Assembly (NCBI GenBank): GCA_031213475.1
Contig: JARUPZ010000026.1
Span: forward strand, 5,073,567 to 5,137,566
Direction: 5' to 3'
DNA from: Nereocystis luetkeana
Lineage: Eukaryota > Sar > Phaeophyceae > Laminariales > Laminariaceae
DNA: 64,000 nt
Numbering within the stretch: position 1 is the first letter of the stretch; each line of letters opens with the position of its first letter. The position numbers and the translations under genes were made by a program. Shown here piece by piece: positions 20,301 through 33,331 of the stretch. Under the pieces are notes generated by a model that was not told the origin of the DNA, made no database searches, and worked only from the letters and a program-made list of their open reading frames with translations.

Positions 20301-23300
20301 AGGTTTGCCTAGCGTCATTACTCCCAGAGCTTTCCGTGGCCGAAAGGTATCCCCGTATGATTCGTAACCGGTATTTGGCTACGTACGAGGCGTGTAAAAG
20401 TAAAAGACAGGGGCAAATGCAATTTGCCGGACTGGTATAAAGCCCTTTTAAAACCGCAGTCCTGTTTTGGGAACAATGCACTCAAATTATAACTAAGTTG
20501 TCCCCAACCGGGACTGCGGTCCGGAAGGGGTTAATAATCTCCTGTTTTGGCCGCGAAAGGCTACCGGTTTATTGTGATATCAAAAGGCTCTTATATACTA
20601 CTCTCTACCTCTATACAAGAAACGGTTGTATACTAATATTCAATAAGACGGTCCTTAGATTTAGGGACAGTGGTAGGATTTAGATGGCGCCCTCGCTGAG
20701 GAAAAATGCTTATTAATATTAATAGCTTGAAAATCTTACCAGGGATTTACTACTGCTGTTGACAATTTTTTCGTTTTCCGCCTGATATTCTCAACTCTTA
20801 GTACCAAATTCTGAACATGTGTCGCGTACTGCAAGATAGATGACTATTGATATGTACCTCGTGCACCTGCCGTAGATACAATAATGGTGCCTGGTATTAC
20901 GCAAAGTACAGCAACAACCGCACCAACAACAACAGCAACATCACCGTTCTCGGTGTTGATATGCCCGTTCAGGTGGACTTCCTCGCTTAAATGTGCCCGA
21001 ATATTTGGCGCTTTTCAAAGCACAACGACCAGCTGGCACACCAACCAAGTAGGCCTCTGGTTAGGGGTAGGGTTAGAGTTCCGGGTTGGGGCGGTGGCCG
21101 CCTAGAGCCAAAGCCGGAAATAATCTCTCCATCGGAAAACAATCCCTCACACGCACACAGCAGTTTCGCGACAAAACGCCTCCCTCGGTACATCAGTGTC
21201 CTCGAACATAATTTTATTCGTGCACTTCTGAAGGACTTCGCCTAAACGGGCAGGTTTACGGCAGCTGAGCTCCCGAACATACCGTGTAACACTATCACAC
21301 TGGGTCATAACATAACACACCCCCTGAGACGAATTCTAGACCCGGTTTCCTCGGAAACATATTAATAGGGGGCTCACACAACGAGAGTGCTGGCTTTAGA
21401 AAAATTCCGTCGAGAAGGCTGCATAGATGCACCGCTCGTCGGTACGCCCTCCCCTTTTTCGAGAAAACCAGCTTGTGAAAATCGTCTGAGAGGGTGTCAT
21501 CTGGTGTGTTATACGGTATAGTTCTACCGCACCGCCACCAACAACAAGAACGTTCTGGTGAGAAGTGGACGCAAGGCCGTCCAAGAAGTGTAACCCCCAA
21601 CGTACATCAATCAACCCACGACCCGCACTCCTACGCCTAATCTTCTAAGACGAGCGAAGCGAGCCGTAAGTCGGACTGGGAAATCGAGCGTAGCGAGGTA
21701 TTAAGACGGCCGCAGGCCGAAATTTGTTCGACTAAGGCGCGCGAATTTCAATCGTCTTAATCCATATTTTGCGTCTTAGCGCGTCTTGGACTCGTCTTAG
21801 CGCGTCTTAGCGCGTCTTAGACTCGTCTTAGCGCGCCTTAGACACGTCTTGGCACGTCTTAGATTCGTCTTGGCACGTCTTAGATTCGTCTTGGCACGTC
21901 TTAGGTTCGTCTTGGCACACGTCTTAGGTTCGTATATAGGCACGGCTAAGCTCTTGGCAGTACTAAAGCAAGAATTATGTCGAAAACTAAGAGTTAGCTA
22001 CTTCAACGAGGCACGGGTACAGCAATACAGCACAGCAACCACACAACAGCGTAAAGCGCCAGGAAATACGGCAATAATCCAAGTATCATCAAGCTACCGG
22101 TACCTGATAAGTGCGATTATTACGTATATTGATGGACGAACAGTATTATCACGTACCAGGTACCTGGTACTCCTACGTAGTAGTTCCTTGTTTGTTGGCA
22201 TTTGACGTCGCGCACAGCAGTACATAATTGAATACCTGGTATCTATATAGATGTGTATTTGTTTGTACATTAATTCGTACATACGTGCCCATATTCGAAG
22301 TGAAAGCTCCGAAATCGCATTGCGAATAGAAGGCACCAGGTACCTGGTTTTATTGCGTCGTTTGTTTTCTACGAGGACGAATATATCATACCGTCAGCAG
22401 CCGTGGATACCAACAAACTCAGACATATTTTTTCACGTATTAATAGTGTTCATAGTAGTATTATTAATATCGATAACAACCTACGAAGCCACCAACTTAA
22501 AACAGAAAGTCTTAGGAGAAAACAGCAGTATTTGTCCTAAAAGATGTCGTTCAAAGAACGACACGTTGCTACCGGTGGTATAGTGATGCATCCGCGGTGT
22601 AAGCATACCAACGGATTTTGCGCAAACCACTACTAATATTATAACAATAATAACTGCCCTGCCCACCGAACACAGAAAGAGAGCACAGTTAGTTGTTGTC
22701 ATATTATGTTGGGCGTCCCAAATAAGGCATTATGTCACCTATATAGTATTATACTAATGTACCACGGTATAGAGCAATACTCGCAAAAATACAGAGAAAA
22801 CGAACAGCAGCAGAGTAGTCGCCGTAAAGTATACCATCAGGATGTGCAATTCTGTTTTTGCAATACCAAGTACCTGGTACCTGGTACCAGTATATATTAC
22901 GACGTTAACAACCAACACAATTTGAAACAAAAAACAGAGGTATAGGTAGCAGTATTCCTCAGGTAGTATGTCGAAATAAATTGGAGTGGACCTTCCCCCA
23001 ACCCAACTGTGCCAAGTAGGGAGAGAGGATACAGATCATGTTTTGTTTTTCATTCAAAAAAAAATAAGAATGCCATCCTCGAAAATACGGAGAACCGGGT
23101 TCGATGTCCCCGGTGCCAGGGAAGAGCGCATGGAGGCCCGAAAAAAGAAGGCTCGAAAGAAGCAAGTTGAAGCAGTCGACTCATCTGCCGTCCTCGCTGT
23201 GTTTCCACCTATTTCCACAGCTCGCTGTGGTCGAGTCGACCCCCTAAGACGCCTCGACCGGCGCCTGGTGCATTCTAAGACGAATCTAAGACGTGCTAAG

Positions 23301-26300
23301 ACGAATCTAAACGTGCCAAGACGAATGTAAGACGTGCCAAGAAGCGATATATATAGCGAGTAAGACGGGCCTCTCTCTGAGAAACGGATTAAGACGTATT
23401 TTAAGACACGTCTTGAAAGATTCGGCCTACGCACTCCGCACTCTGTGGAAAGACAGATGCGGTGCGCCACGAGCCATGAGCCGGTCCAGTCCCATTTCAA
23501 CGTTCACGGTCATCACCATTTTTACTTGTGGTATGCTTCGCAACGCCTCGGCCTACTCTCACTGACAAGAGATTTGGGTACCTGTACTCGTCTACTACCT
23601 ATAGAGTACCTGGTAGCATTTTTGTTTGCTTCTTGAATATTAATAGTACGTGCATGGTACTACCGTACAGCAATCTATCTCTACGTAGACGGCTACTTTG
23701 GTGTATACTCGAAGTCTCACATATACATACCTCAGGTCACTACAAGAGCGCGTACCTGGTACTAATGATACAACAATTAATCTTGACAGGTATTCAAGTA
23801 CGTACCATATTCGAAGTCTCACATACATATATTTCCCATCGAACACTACAACTGACAAGGGCTGTGTTCACGTGCTGCTTGCTGAATTCTTGTATACCTT
23901 GTATATACTTGTACTATTAATACGAATAATAATCTAAGATACCCGCACGGGGCTTGTTCGTACAGCGCTTGCATCCTATAAGAGCGGGGTTGTTTGGTAG
24001 GAGCAGCGGCATCACAAACTGCCACAGCAGTTGTACACATACTTCATGTACACTGGTATGTGCTATAACGGACGGGGGAGGGCAGTGTCATCTCGTTATT
24101 TATACCAAAACATTCCTTAAATTCACCTCCAGCGTGGTACAGAGTAATGCCGTAAGCACGGCGATGGGACAAGGTCAATGCCGCCTTTTTCGATCACGGG
24201 TTCAACTTTTTCAATATAGTGGGATCCTGGATTACTGCCCTGTTTCAGTAAGCACGTACTAAAGTGCTATTAATAGTGTTCTCAGACTTGCCGGTGCGTT
24301 TTCAGTACATCATCACGTTGTAGGTTCTTGTATATGCTGACTGGCAAATAGTTGTACTCCGGAGTACTAAATAAATAATACAACTGCTGTAAATATAAGG
24401 CATTATTGATAACAATGCATGTTCACACGAGGTCGTACGTACTCGTTGCTGGAAACCATTATATCTACCCAACAGCAGCACACCAGGTGGTCAGTGTCCC
24501 TCCTGACTCCTTGTCCCATGTAGAGTAGAAGAGAGAAACCAAGCACCAGTACAGGTATGTACTATTACGGGGGACCATACCAGGTACCTGGTAGTTAATA
24601 CCAGGTAGGACCTATGGTATACATAAAAACCTTTATATCTAACAATTTTTAATAACAATATTTGGTCCTATTAACTATGGTCCCCTGTAGTATTAATATC
24701 AATTTTTTTGTGCGGTAATGTGAGACCAACTACAGGTTGTAGAGGTACGAAGTATGATGTTTTCTGGTTATTGTTTTTCTAGTTGTGATGCTCCACACGC
24801 GAAATAGTGTCCTGAAATATTTGCACACGAAATAAAGACCATCTGTCAGACCTATGCCAATGGGACAGCGAAGTTTCAATAAAAAGTTTGAATTTTAAAG
24901 ATACCCGTCGAATTTTTTCAGAACACGCTTCCTATGGGCCACGTGAAGAAAAAAAAAAACTTCCCAACTTTTGGAAAGCCCAAAAAAAGCAAACTCAGAC
25001 CTATGCCAATGGTACAGCGAAGTTGCAATAAAAAGTTTGAATTTCAAAGATACCCGCCAATTTTTTTCAGAACACGCTTCCTATGGGCCACCTAAAAAAA
25101 AAAAAAAGTTCCTAGCTTTTGGAAAAGCCCGAAAAAAGCAAATCTGGGGCCGATGTTGGGCCAACATCGGCTTGAGAAAATCTCAGGCCGATCTTTGGTT
25201 CGAAGCGGCGAGATTCCGAGTCCTCGACAGACATCGATCAACAAACAGCAAAACCAACGATTGCGTCATGAATTCTGAACGGAGTGCGCTCGTTAGGGGC
25301 TCCGACCCACCCTAGGGTCACCGTCTTCACACCATGGCCAGAGTCATGTGGCGGGAGCTGACCAGGCGTGTGATAAAAAAACATTTGGCCGCTGGTTTGC
25401 ACAAAACAGAAGACAAAACTTCTCCATCCGTCTCGAATGGTAAAACATAGACTTTTTTTCAGGTTTGGGAGGATACCGTAGGACGTCGCCGGCAAGCTCT
25501 CGCCCCCTAGACCATGGATCCGCCTGATATCTTCGAGGCCGTCATCTATACTCGTTGGGCTTGCCAGATACCGAGTGGGTTGGCCGTGGGCTGAGTCTTA
25601 TGTCGAGATCGAGCGTCGATCGTCGCACGAGCTGGTTTCTATCAGCGTGTTGACAATTTGCAACCAGAAAAACACAAAATGCGCCGCCTGCAGCCGTTGA
25701 GGAAAAAAAAAGAAAAAATCAAACATTTTTCTCTTTTTTTCCCACAGCGGCGGTACAAGGAAATTTTCGGCTGTTTTTTCAAAGCCATATATTTGAAAAA
25801 AAACTTTTCAACTTCGCGTTTCCATTGGCATAGGTCTCAGGCCGATCTTTGATTCGAAGCGGCGAGATTCCGAGTCCTCGGCAGACATCGATCAACAAAA
25901 CCAACGATTGCGTCATGAATTCTGAACGGAGTGCGCTCGTTAGGGGCTCCGACCCACCCTAGGGTCACTGTCTTCACACCATGGCCGGTGTCTTGTCGCG
26001 GGAGCTGACCAGGCGTATGATAAAAAACATTTGGCCGCTGGTTTGCACAAAACAGACGACAAACCTTCTCCATCCGTCTCGAATGGAAATAGACTTTTTT
26101 CCAGGTTGGGGAGGATACCGTACGACGTCGCCGGCAAGCTCTCGCCCCCTAGACCATGGATCCACTTGATATCTTCGAGGCCGTCATCTATATTCGTTGG
26201 CCTTGCCAGATACCGAGCGGGTTGGCCGTGGGCTGAGTCTATGTCCAGATCGAGCGTCGATCGTCGCACGAGCTGGTTTCTATCAGCGTGTTGACAATTT

Positions 26301-26631
26301 GCAACCAGAAAAAACAAATTGCGCCGCCTGCAGCCGTTGGGAGGAAAAAAATTAAAAATCAAACATGTTTCTCTTTTTTTCCCACAGCGGCGGTACGAGA
26401 TTTTTTTCGGCTGTTTTTTCAAAGCAATATATTGGGAAAAAACTTTTGAACTTCGCGTTTCCGTTGGCATAGGTCTCATGGCTTCTGATTTTGGAATCTG
26501 GTTCTGTAAACTAAGCATTGGTTGGTCTTGATTGTGTCAAAGGAAGCAAAGCCAAGCGCCGCCGCGCCGCCGCGAGCGTAGTCTCAGTACCCCAGTCTGG
26601 TTTGATTTTCGCCGGCGACGTCGAATCGCCA

Positions 26632-26668
<37 letters not shown>

Positions 26669-29600
26669 GACATCGAATCGCCGTTGCTTCTAAGGTTGCC
26701 GCTACTGTGGGTGCTAGGTCGCTTCAATGTGACGGAGAAGCTATGTCTTGAAAGAGCGCCGTAGCCCGTAGGTACGTAGAGCATACAGCTCTCCGTAGGC
26801 GTGACGCTTCGGCGTTGGTGACGGATGTATTCGGCAGACGGGCAGTAGTAGTACTACTGCTGAGTTATGGTACCTAGGCTTCAAGTATATAGCTCTCGGC
26901 TCCTGGACGCACGAGAGACCGCTCAGAACTGGACTCAGTCCTGAGAAAGGATTCGCTGATTTTCGCCCCCTTTAGGGAACTGGCGCCAAAAATCTAGATG
27001 ATTTTCTGTTCATAAGAGTTTTTTCTGATTTTTGGGGTTCGAAGATCGCGGAAAATTCCAGAAACATTAAATAGTAAAAAAAGTATCCCGTAATAATTGG
27101 TCTTGAGGCTGACTCTTATGGGACCCGAAACCGGAAAACAGAACAGGGTTTGTGGAGAGACCCAGGAAGACTCTCGTGCCAGATCTAATTTTACGAGTCT
27201 TGTCGATGGTAGAAGAACATAATGAATCTCTTGAGATATTTTCTGCATTCCGATCAGAAATGGCCCGGCCAGACGAGACCAACACCAGTTGTGTACGGTC
27301 CCAGAGCTGGGGGCCGAAACTGTGGTTTTGAACCCCACACAGGAGGCATACATGACAGGCCTATTACTCGTACATGCCGTCGGTACTACTATTAATACTG
27401 CACTCTCTCGGTATCTCTCTGACATGGCATCCCGGCGTATAGCGGTAGCAAGAGACTCCAAGCCCCGGTGATGGCTAACAGCCGACTACACCCCATGCTC
27501 TTGGCGGTTGTCGTTATGTGCTTGAGCTTTCTGCAATGCGAACGCACTCTAATCTCCTTGATGCTGCAGGAGACTGCCAAGCTTGAGGACCCTTCGTCGA
27601 GGGAAGCCAACCTATTCCGGGAAGCTCGAGTCTGCGTAAGCAAGCCCGATGTTATCCGGCGGGTACCAAGCAGGATGCGCGGGTGCCGTGCACTGCTATG
27701 TTGTCCGCCGAATTCAAATATTGCTGTAACTCCTCCGTCCAACGTCCTCCCAACTCAAACGAAACCAAAGCACCATAATATTGGAAAAAACGAAACTCGC
27801 TATACGAATCTGGGCCATACGAAAAACAGAAGTGTATGCCAGTTCTCTTCGGTTTCGGCTCCCACGAGATTTAGCCTGAGTCACAGACAACACCCAGGAC
27901 AAAAATATTGCAAATGAATGGGTAAAGCAAGTGAAACGCCAACGTATCGGGTACGAGAACGCACCAGCAGATTACCCACCAGCAGTTTTTTTCTTCCTCA
28001 TACGAGCATGTATACGAAATGTATACTCGTATCCCCCATGGCGCCATATGAAACCCCTAGCACACGCGATCGGAGTTCGGAGTATCACTCACAGCCAGCT
28101 GGCGAAGACGAGTTTCGACGTAATCCCCGATTTCACAGCTGATGTTTTCTCCAATTATTTTGTAAACACCACAAGCCAGACCAGAGGATAACAAAAAAAA
28201 GACGAACGAAAACAAGAGGAAGTCTGAAATGAAGGAGAATACAACCTACCAGTAGTTTTCATGAATCTTCGTATTTCATTGATGAATTTCTCTACTTTCG
28301 TTTGTAGTTTCGTTTGTCATTCGCTATCTCTTTTTTAGTTAAAAATGGACAAGAGTACATCTGCCGACTGAAAAGTAGGAGCAGTTTTGTCTAATTTTGT
28401 TCGTTTCTCCCATTTTATATATTTTTTCGAATATCAAAATATCATAGTGGTGAACACTCGACTATTCGTATGATACGATGATATGATCCAAAGTTCGCGA
28501 GTTAGGACGAAGTTCTCGATCTCTGCTGAGGTGCCTCTCTATCTCCGATGCGACGACGTATCATGTATAATATGATATTGTACGCCCCGGTCATGATCCT
28601 GAAATAATACGGAAAGCTTTAGAGCTCCAGAGCCAAAGACCTTTTTCATCAAAAGGAAATATAAAATCCATCGGCACTCGACGGCGTGCGTGTTTTTTTC
28701 AAGAAATTACGGCCGGCGTGCTTTTTTCAAGAAATTACGGCCGGACGGCACCCGTTTTTTCTGGTTGATGTGGTATATTGGTACCTAGGGACCAGGTATT
28801 GCTGCATGTGTGCTGCGTGACCTAGCTCCTGACCTCGCCTGACTGCTTCATATGATTAGTGCCGATTGGACCGCTTGTAGGTAGGATTGTGAACAACGAA
28901 AGTGAACAAAGGCCCGTTCGGTTGGGAAAGACCGTTACTTGATTCTCGAAGATGTCGACACACAACTGGAGGAACTTCCTAGACAATAAACACACATCGG
29001 ACACCATGACTATACGAAGTAGTAGTACAAAACTTGCCCGCTCCGACCCGTGGCCTTGGGGCCCGTAAAAATGGACAAATATTGTAAACGACGTGGAAAC
29101 TGTGTGTTGTCTGATTTCCCTTCCGTCGGTAAACGCGCACCACCACCAAATGGTGTGTGTACCAGGTATGATTTCGGCACCAAATAGTACCAGGTATATG
29201 ATTTCGGGGTGTATGAACTTGGATTTGGACCCCACAATATGTACAAAATAATTCTTCTGTTGTAAATCAAAATCCAACTTGGGAGGTAAATCAAAATCCA
29301 ACTTGGGAGGTGATTATTCGCCTGGAGATGTATTTTTTCTCACACTGGACTTGATTTTTTTCATATTTTTCGTCGAAAAGGCACAAAGAGTTAAAGTAGA
29401 GAATGAAGTCTCACTTCTCACGACATCGCCTGGAGTAGGTTGCAAGATCGCATGAGCGACTAGCACCACGATCCCGGCCGAAGGCGGCGTTCGGAAAAAC
29501 CAATGACCCCCCCCCCCCCCCCCCTCCGGAAGCCCGGCTGCAGCGTATATGAACACCGTCTTTTTGCACCTTCAGCGAAAGCGTATATACAAACATGACA

Positions 29601-32600
29601 ATCACAAACAATCTAAAATGAACTCGCCTGCGCCCTGAAAGACCCCCTTGAATTATTACGGGGGGCCATAGTTAATAGGACCAAATAGTGTTGGTAAAGA
29701 TGGTTAAATATAGAGGTTTACATCTAAAACATAGGTCCTATTAACTATGGTCCCCCGTAAATAGTTCTTCGTCGCATATTTTGTTACACTTGCTGCAGGT
29801 GCAGACGTGCGCGGCGGTCTGTTTTGGGTGTGCGGCGAGTACATAGCACCATGCCCCTCCCGGCTCGTCGTGCGATAGGCGGAATGCTGACGAAACATAT
29901 GCTCCGCCCGGACAAGCAACACTTGTAGCCCATGCGAACAACTATCGACCGCCTCCGTACTACACTTGCTCTGCCCTACAGCAGTAGGAGGGCGTGACGA
30001 TTTGGTCGTCTCACGCTATCGCGCCCGGAAACAAGAGCCAAATGTTGAATGAAACCTTTTTGAACCTGTTCGTAGGCCTGGAGCTGCTCGGTTTGGTCGC
30101 GATAGCTGCTGTGGCCATTTTGCCATGTTGTCATCTGACGCTTCTGTTGCCGTGACACTGGTATCGCTGCCGCGAAACAATACCGGGTATGGGTAAGGAC
30201 GATACGTTTAAAGGCTATATTAATTGCGTGCTGGAAAGTATACCAATGGTACCAGCCAGGTACCTGCAGAAACTTTCAGCACCAGGTAACAGACTACTCA
30301 GTACTTGCCAGAATGGCCGCGCAGCATTGCTATTTTTTCAGGTTTACGCGCTTGATATTATTAAAAAAAAAAACCGAGCAAATTGTTCGCAATTTGTTTC
30401 GCCGCGAGTCGTACGAGTATCGGTTAACGGTGTTGTTCTCACGTTTACTTAACCCTTTTAGGACTGCAGTCTCGTTTTGGGGACAATTGGGGACAAATTA
30501 GTTGGAATGTGAGTGCCTTGTACCCAAAACGGGACTGGAGTTTCAAAGAGGTTAAGAACTGCAGTACCGGGTTGGAGGCTAACCATCCAAATTCCAAGTA
30601 ATTTGTCCCCAATTTTCCCCAGAACGGGACTGCAGTCCCGAAAGGGGCAAGCCAAGAAGTCCGTGTGGTCACACAACGGTGCTGGAGATATATCCCCTCT
30701 GGCCTCTCTGGACACTTAACGAAGTATTCCCGAAAATTGACAAATAGAAATGTATGGAAGATTCGTATTTGCTACCTGATACCATGTTTGTCATATTTGT
30801 ATATTTATACCTGTTGTTGCCAATCTCTTCATTCGCTCATACCCATTTTCGGCTGAATCACGCCAACGCAAGGTCATGCAAATCCCATGACCTACTCTAT
30901 TTTATAGAATGTGTGTGTGTCGTGCTGTCGTATCCAGTACGTACGAGTATGCTAAGATGGCATGGTATTGCATCGTCTACTGCTGCGCTTACTAGATATC
31001 AATGTACGTATAGGATCTCTGCGGCGTAGGTTTGTGACCACACAGCTTGTACTCGCAGCTCGTACCTATCTTTCTAGGATCGAAGAATCAGCAGCACGGA
31101 CACTACTCCTGTCTGTTTGTGCTGGATGTCGACGGGTAGAAAGAACGGTTCCATGTAAAGAACCCACACACAGCCAAAGATGTCAGGAGTCAGGAGACAT
31201 GTCAATGCCAAACTGTCTGTCTGTCAAGGCTCTCTGTCAAGGCAAATCTGCCTTGACATATGTCCCCAACCTCCTCTGGTAGAAGAAGCCTTAGAACATG
31301 TGTGGCAACCCTTTTTTTATTCGTTTTCTTCGGAGTTTTTTCTGTTTTACTATCGAGATTATTCAATTTTATTGCGTTCTTACTTTTGACAATATTTTCA
31401 CGCGTTTCCGGAAAAACGGGGGTTTTCTTAGGTAGCGTCCCCGGGTTTTGGCTGTCAAGGTTGTCTGTCGAGACGTTTTGCCTTGACGGTGTCTGTCACG
31501 GGGTAAAATTGCTGTCCTCCGACGTCTTTGCACACGGCAGCAGTACCCCCGACCAGTATCGGGGGTTGACATCGATAACGCGGCAAAAAATACAATTACT
31601 AAAATTGCTGTGGATACCATGTCCTACTTCAAAATGAATCAGAATGTACCTGGGTTTTGTCACCACAGCTATCACAGCAGTATGTTTTTTAATCAGACGG
31701 AAGAGTCGGCACGTACACTGGTTCTGCTGGATGTCGACCGATAAAGGAAAAAAACTGCAGTTCCGTTTCGGGGACAAACCGCTTCAACCGTTTTAGGACC
31801 GCAGTCCCGTTTTGGGGACAAACTAGTTGGAATTTGAGTGGATTGTCCCCAAAACGGGACTGTAGTTCTAAATGGGTTAATCCCACCACCTGTTTTCCCC
31901 TCAAAACGGGACTCCCGTCCTGAAAGGGTTAATGTGAAGAACACACACATACCCCTGTTTTTTTCGACCAAGTTGTGAATCACGCCGGAATTGGGATTGT
32001 CGACTCCTCATGACCGACCATGCTTTTTTCTTCCACAATCAGATATACATTGTCACATTTGTACCATAAACACGTATAATCCTTCTAGGACTGCAGTCCC
32101 GTTTTGGGGACAAATTACTTAGAATTTCAGGAGATTGTCCTCAAGACGGGGCTGCAGTCCTGTAAGGGTTGATTGAGACACTATTGACAGAATGAAAAGC
32201 AAGTACAAATCACAAGCCAGGAAGGAGCCCTACCATTGGCTCCTCTTTTTGGCTTTAAAACGGACCCCGCGTCGTGGTGGCCTCAGTTTTATTTCGGCAA
32301 ATAACTTCGCGCCGAGCAGGCGGTTCCGCGGGGAGCGTCGAGAGGCTTCCAAGCTGGCAACGCGGGGGAGGCGCCAGAACACACACTCTTGGCGGACCCG
32401 CCGTGGCGAAAGTAACGAACCGTGGTGTGACCCTCTGCAGGTCTAAGTGGGTCCTGTGATGACTATTAATATTAATAGTACTAGTGTTGTTTGTATCCTC
32501 CAAAGAAAATATATACACTTCATATTTTTCATATTTTGGAGGCCACACGCTCAATGTTCAGGCAGGCGGAAAAAAAAATGTTTGTGATTCCTCGTGGCCA

Positions 32601-33293
32601 GAAGAATCGCTCGTGGCGTGTGCTTTTTACTCTGTTTCAGTTTGTAACAGTTTTTTGCTTGATTGGAACAGGTGTACCTTATTTTGGCAAGAAGAACAGG
32701 TGTACCTAATTTTGGCAAGCACCCTTCCAGATACCAGGTACCTGGTATACCAGTACCCTGGTAAGTACCAGTATGCATTTTGTATTCACCGTGCATGCCA
32801 CGCATCGAGAATCAAGGAATGGCAGTTGACAGGGATGCCGGTTGACTATTATTTTTGATAGCGTCGTCTGGGGTGCCCAAAGTTACTCGGATTTTTTATT
32901 TCACACATCTCGTGTTGGGGGGGCAGCTGGAGATCAATCTGGAGATGTCGCCATGTTGTTCACCTGTCACCTGCACGCTGTTTACAACAAGTTCAGCAGC
33001 AAAAAGTGAAGGCACACGAAAAACAGAGAGAGGGAGAACGAAATTCTGACAGCATGCCTTCAACCCTTTTACTGCTGTACTGCCCTCCAACGGAAACCTG
33101 AATTTGGCTCTATTATTAATAGTTATAATTTCATGTGTTTTGCAAAATAAACGACACAAACGAGAAATAGTGCTCGCGAAGCCCGGCACCCATTCGATCG
33201 AGTGCTCGTTTTATCCCTTTCTTATCTCTCCTTCATATTATGTGTGTGTCGTGCCTGTCGTATCCAGTATGCATTGCAGTTGTCTACTCTGCT

Positions 33294-33331
<38 letters not shown>

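Noticed and set aside
26994..27461. 155-codon minus frame, possible reverse-transcriptase fragment
   Set aside because: A short Lys-Leu-Asp-Leu stretch recalls reverse transcriptase, but no catalytic motif or neighbouring domain is visible.
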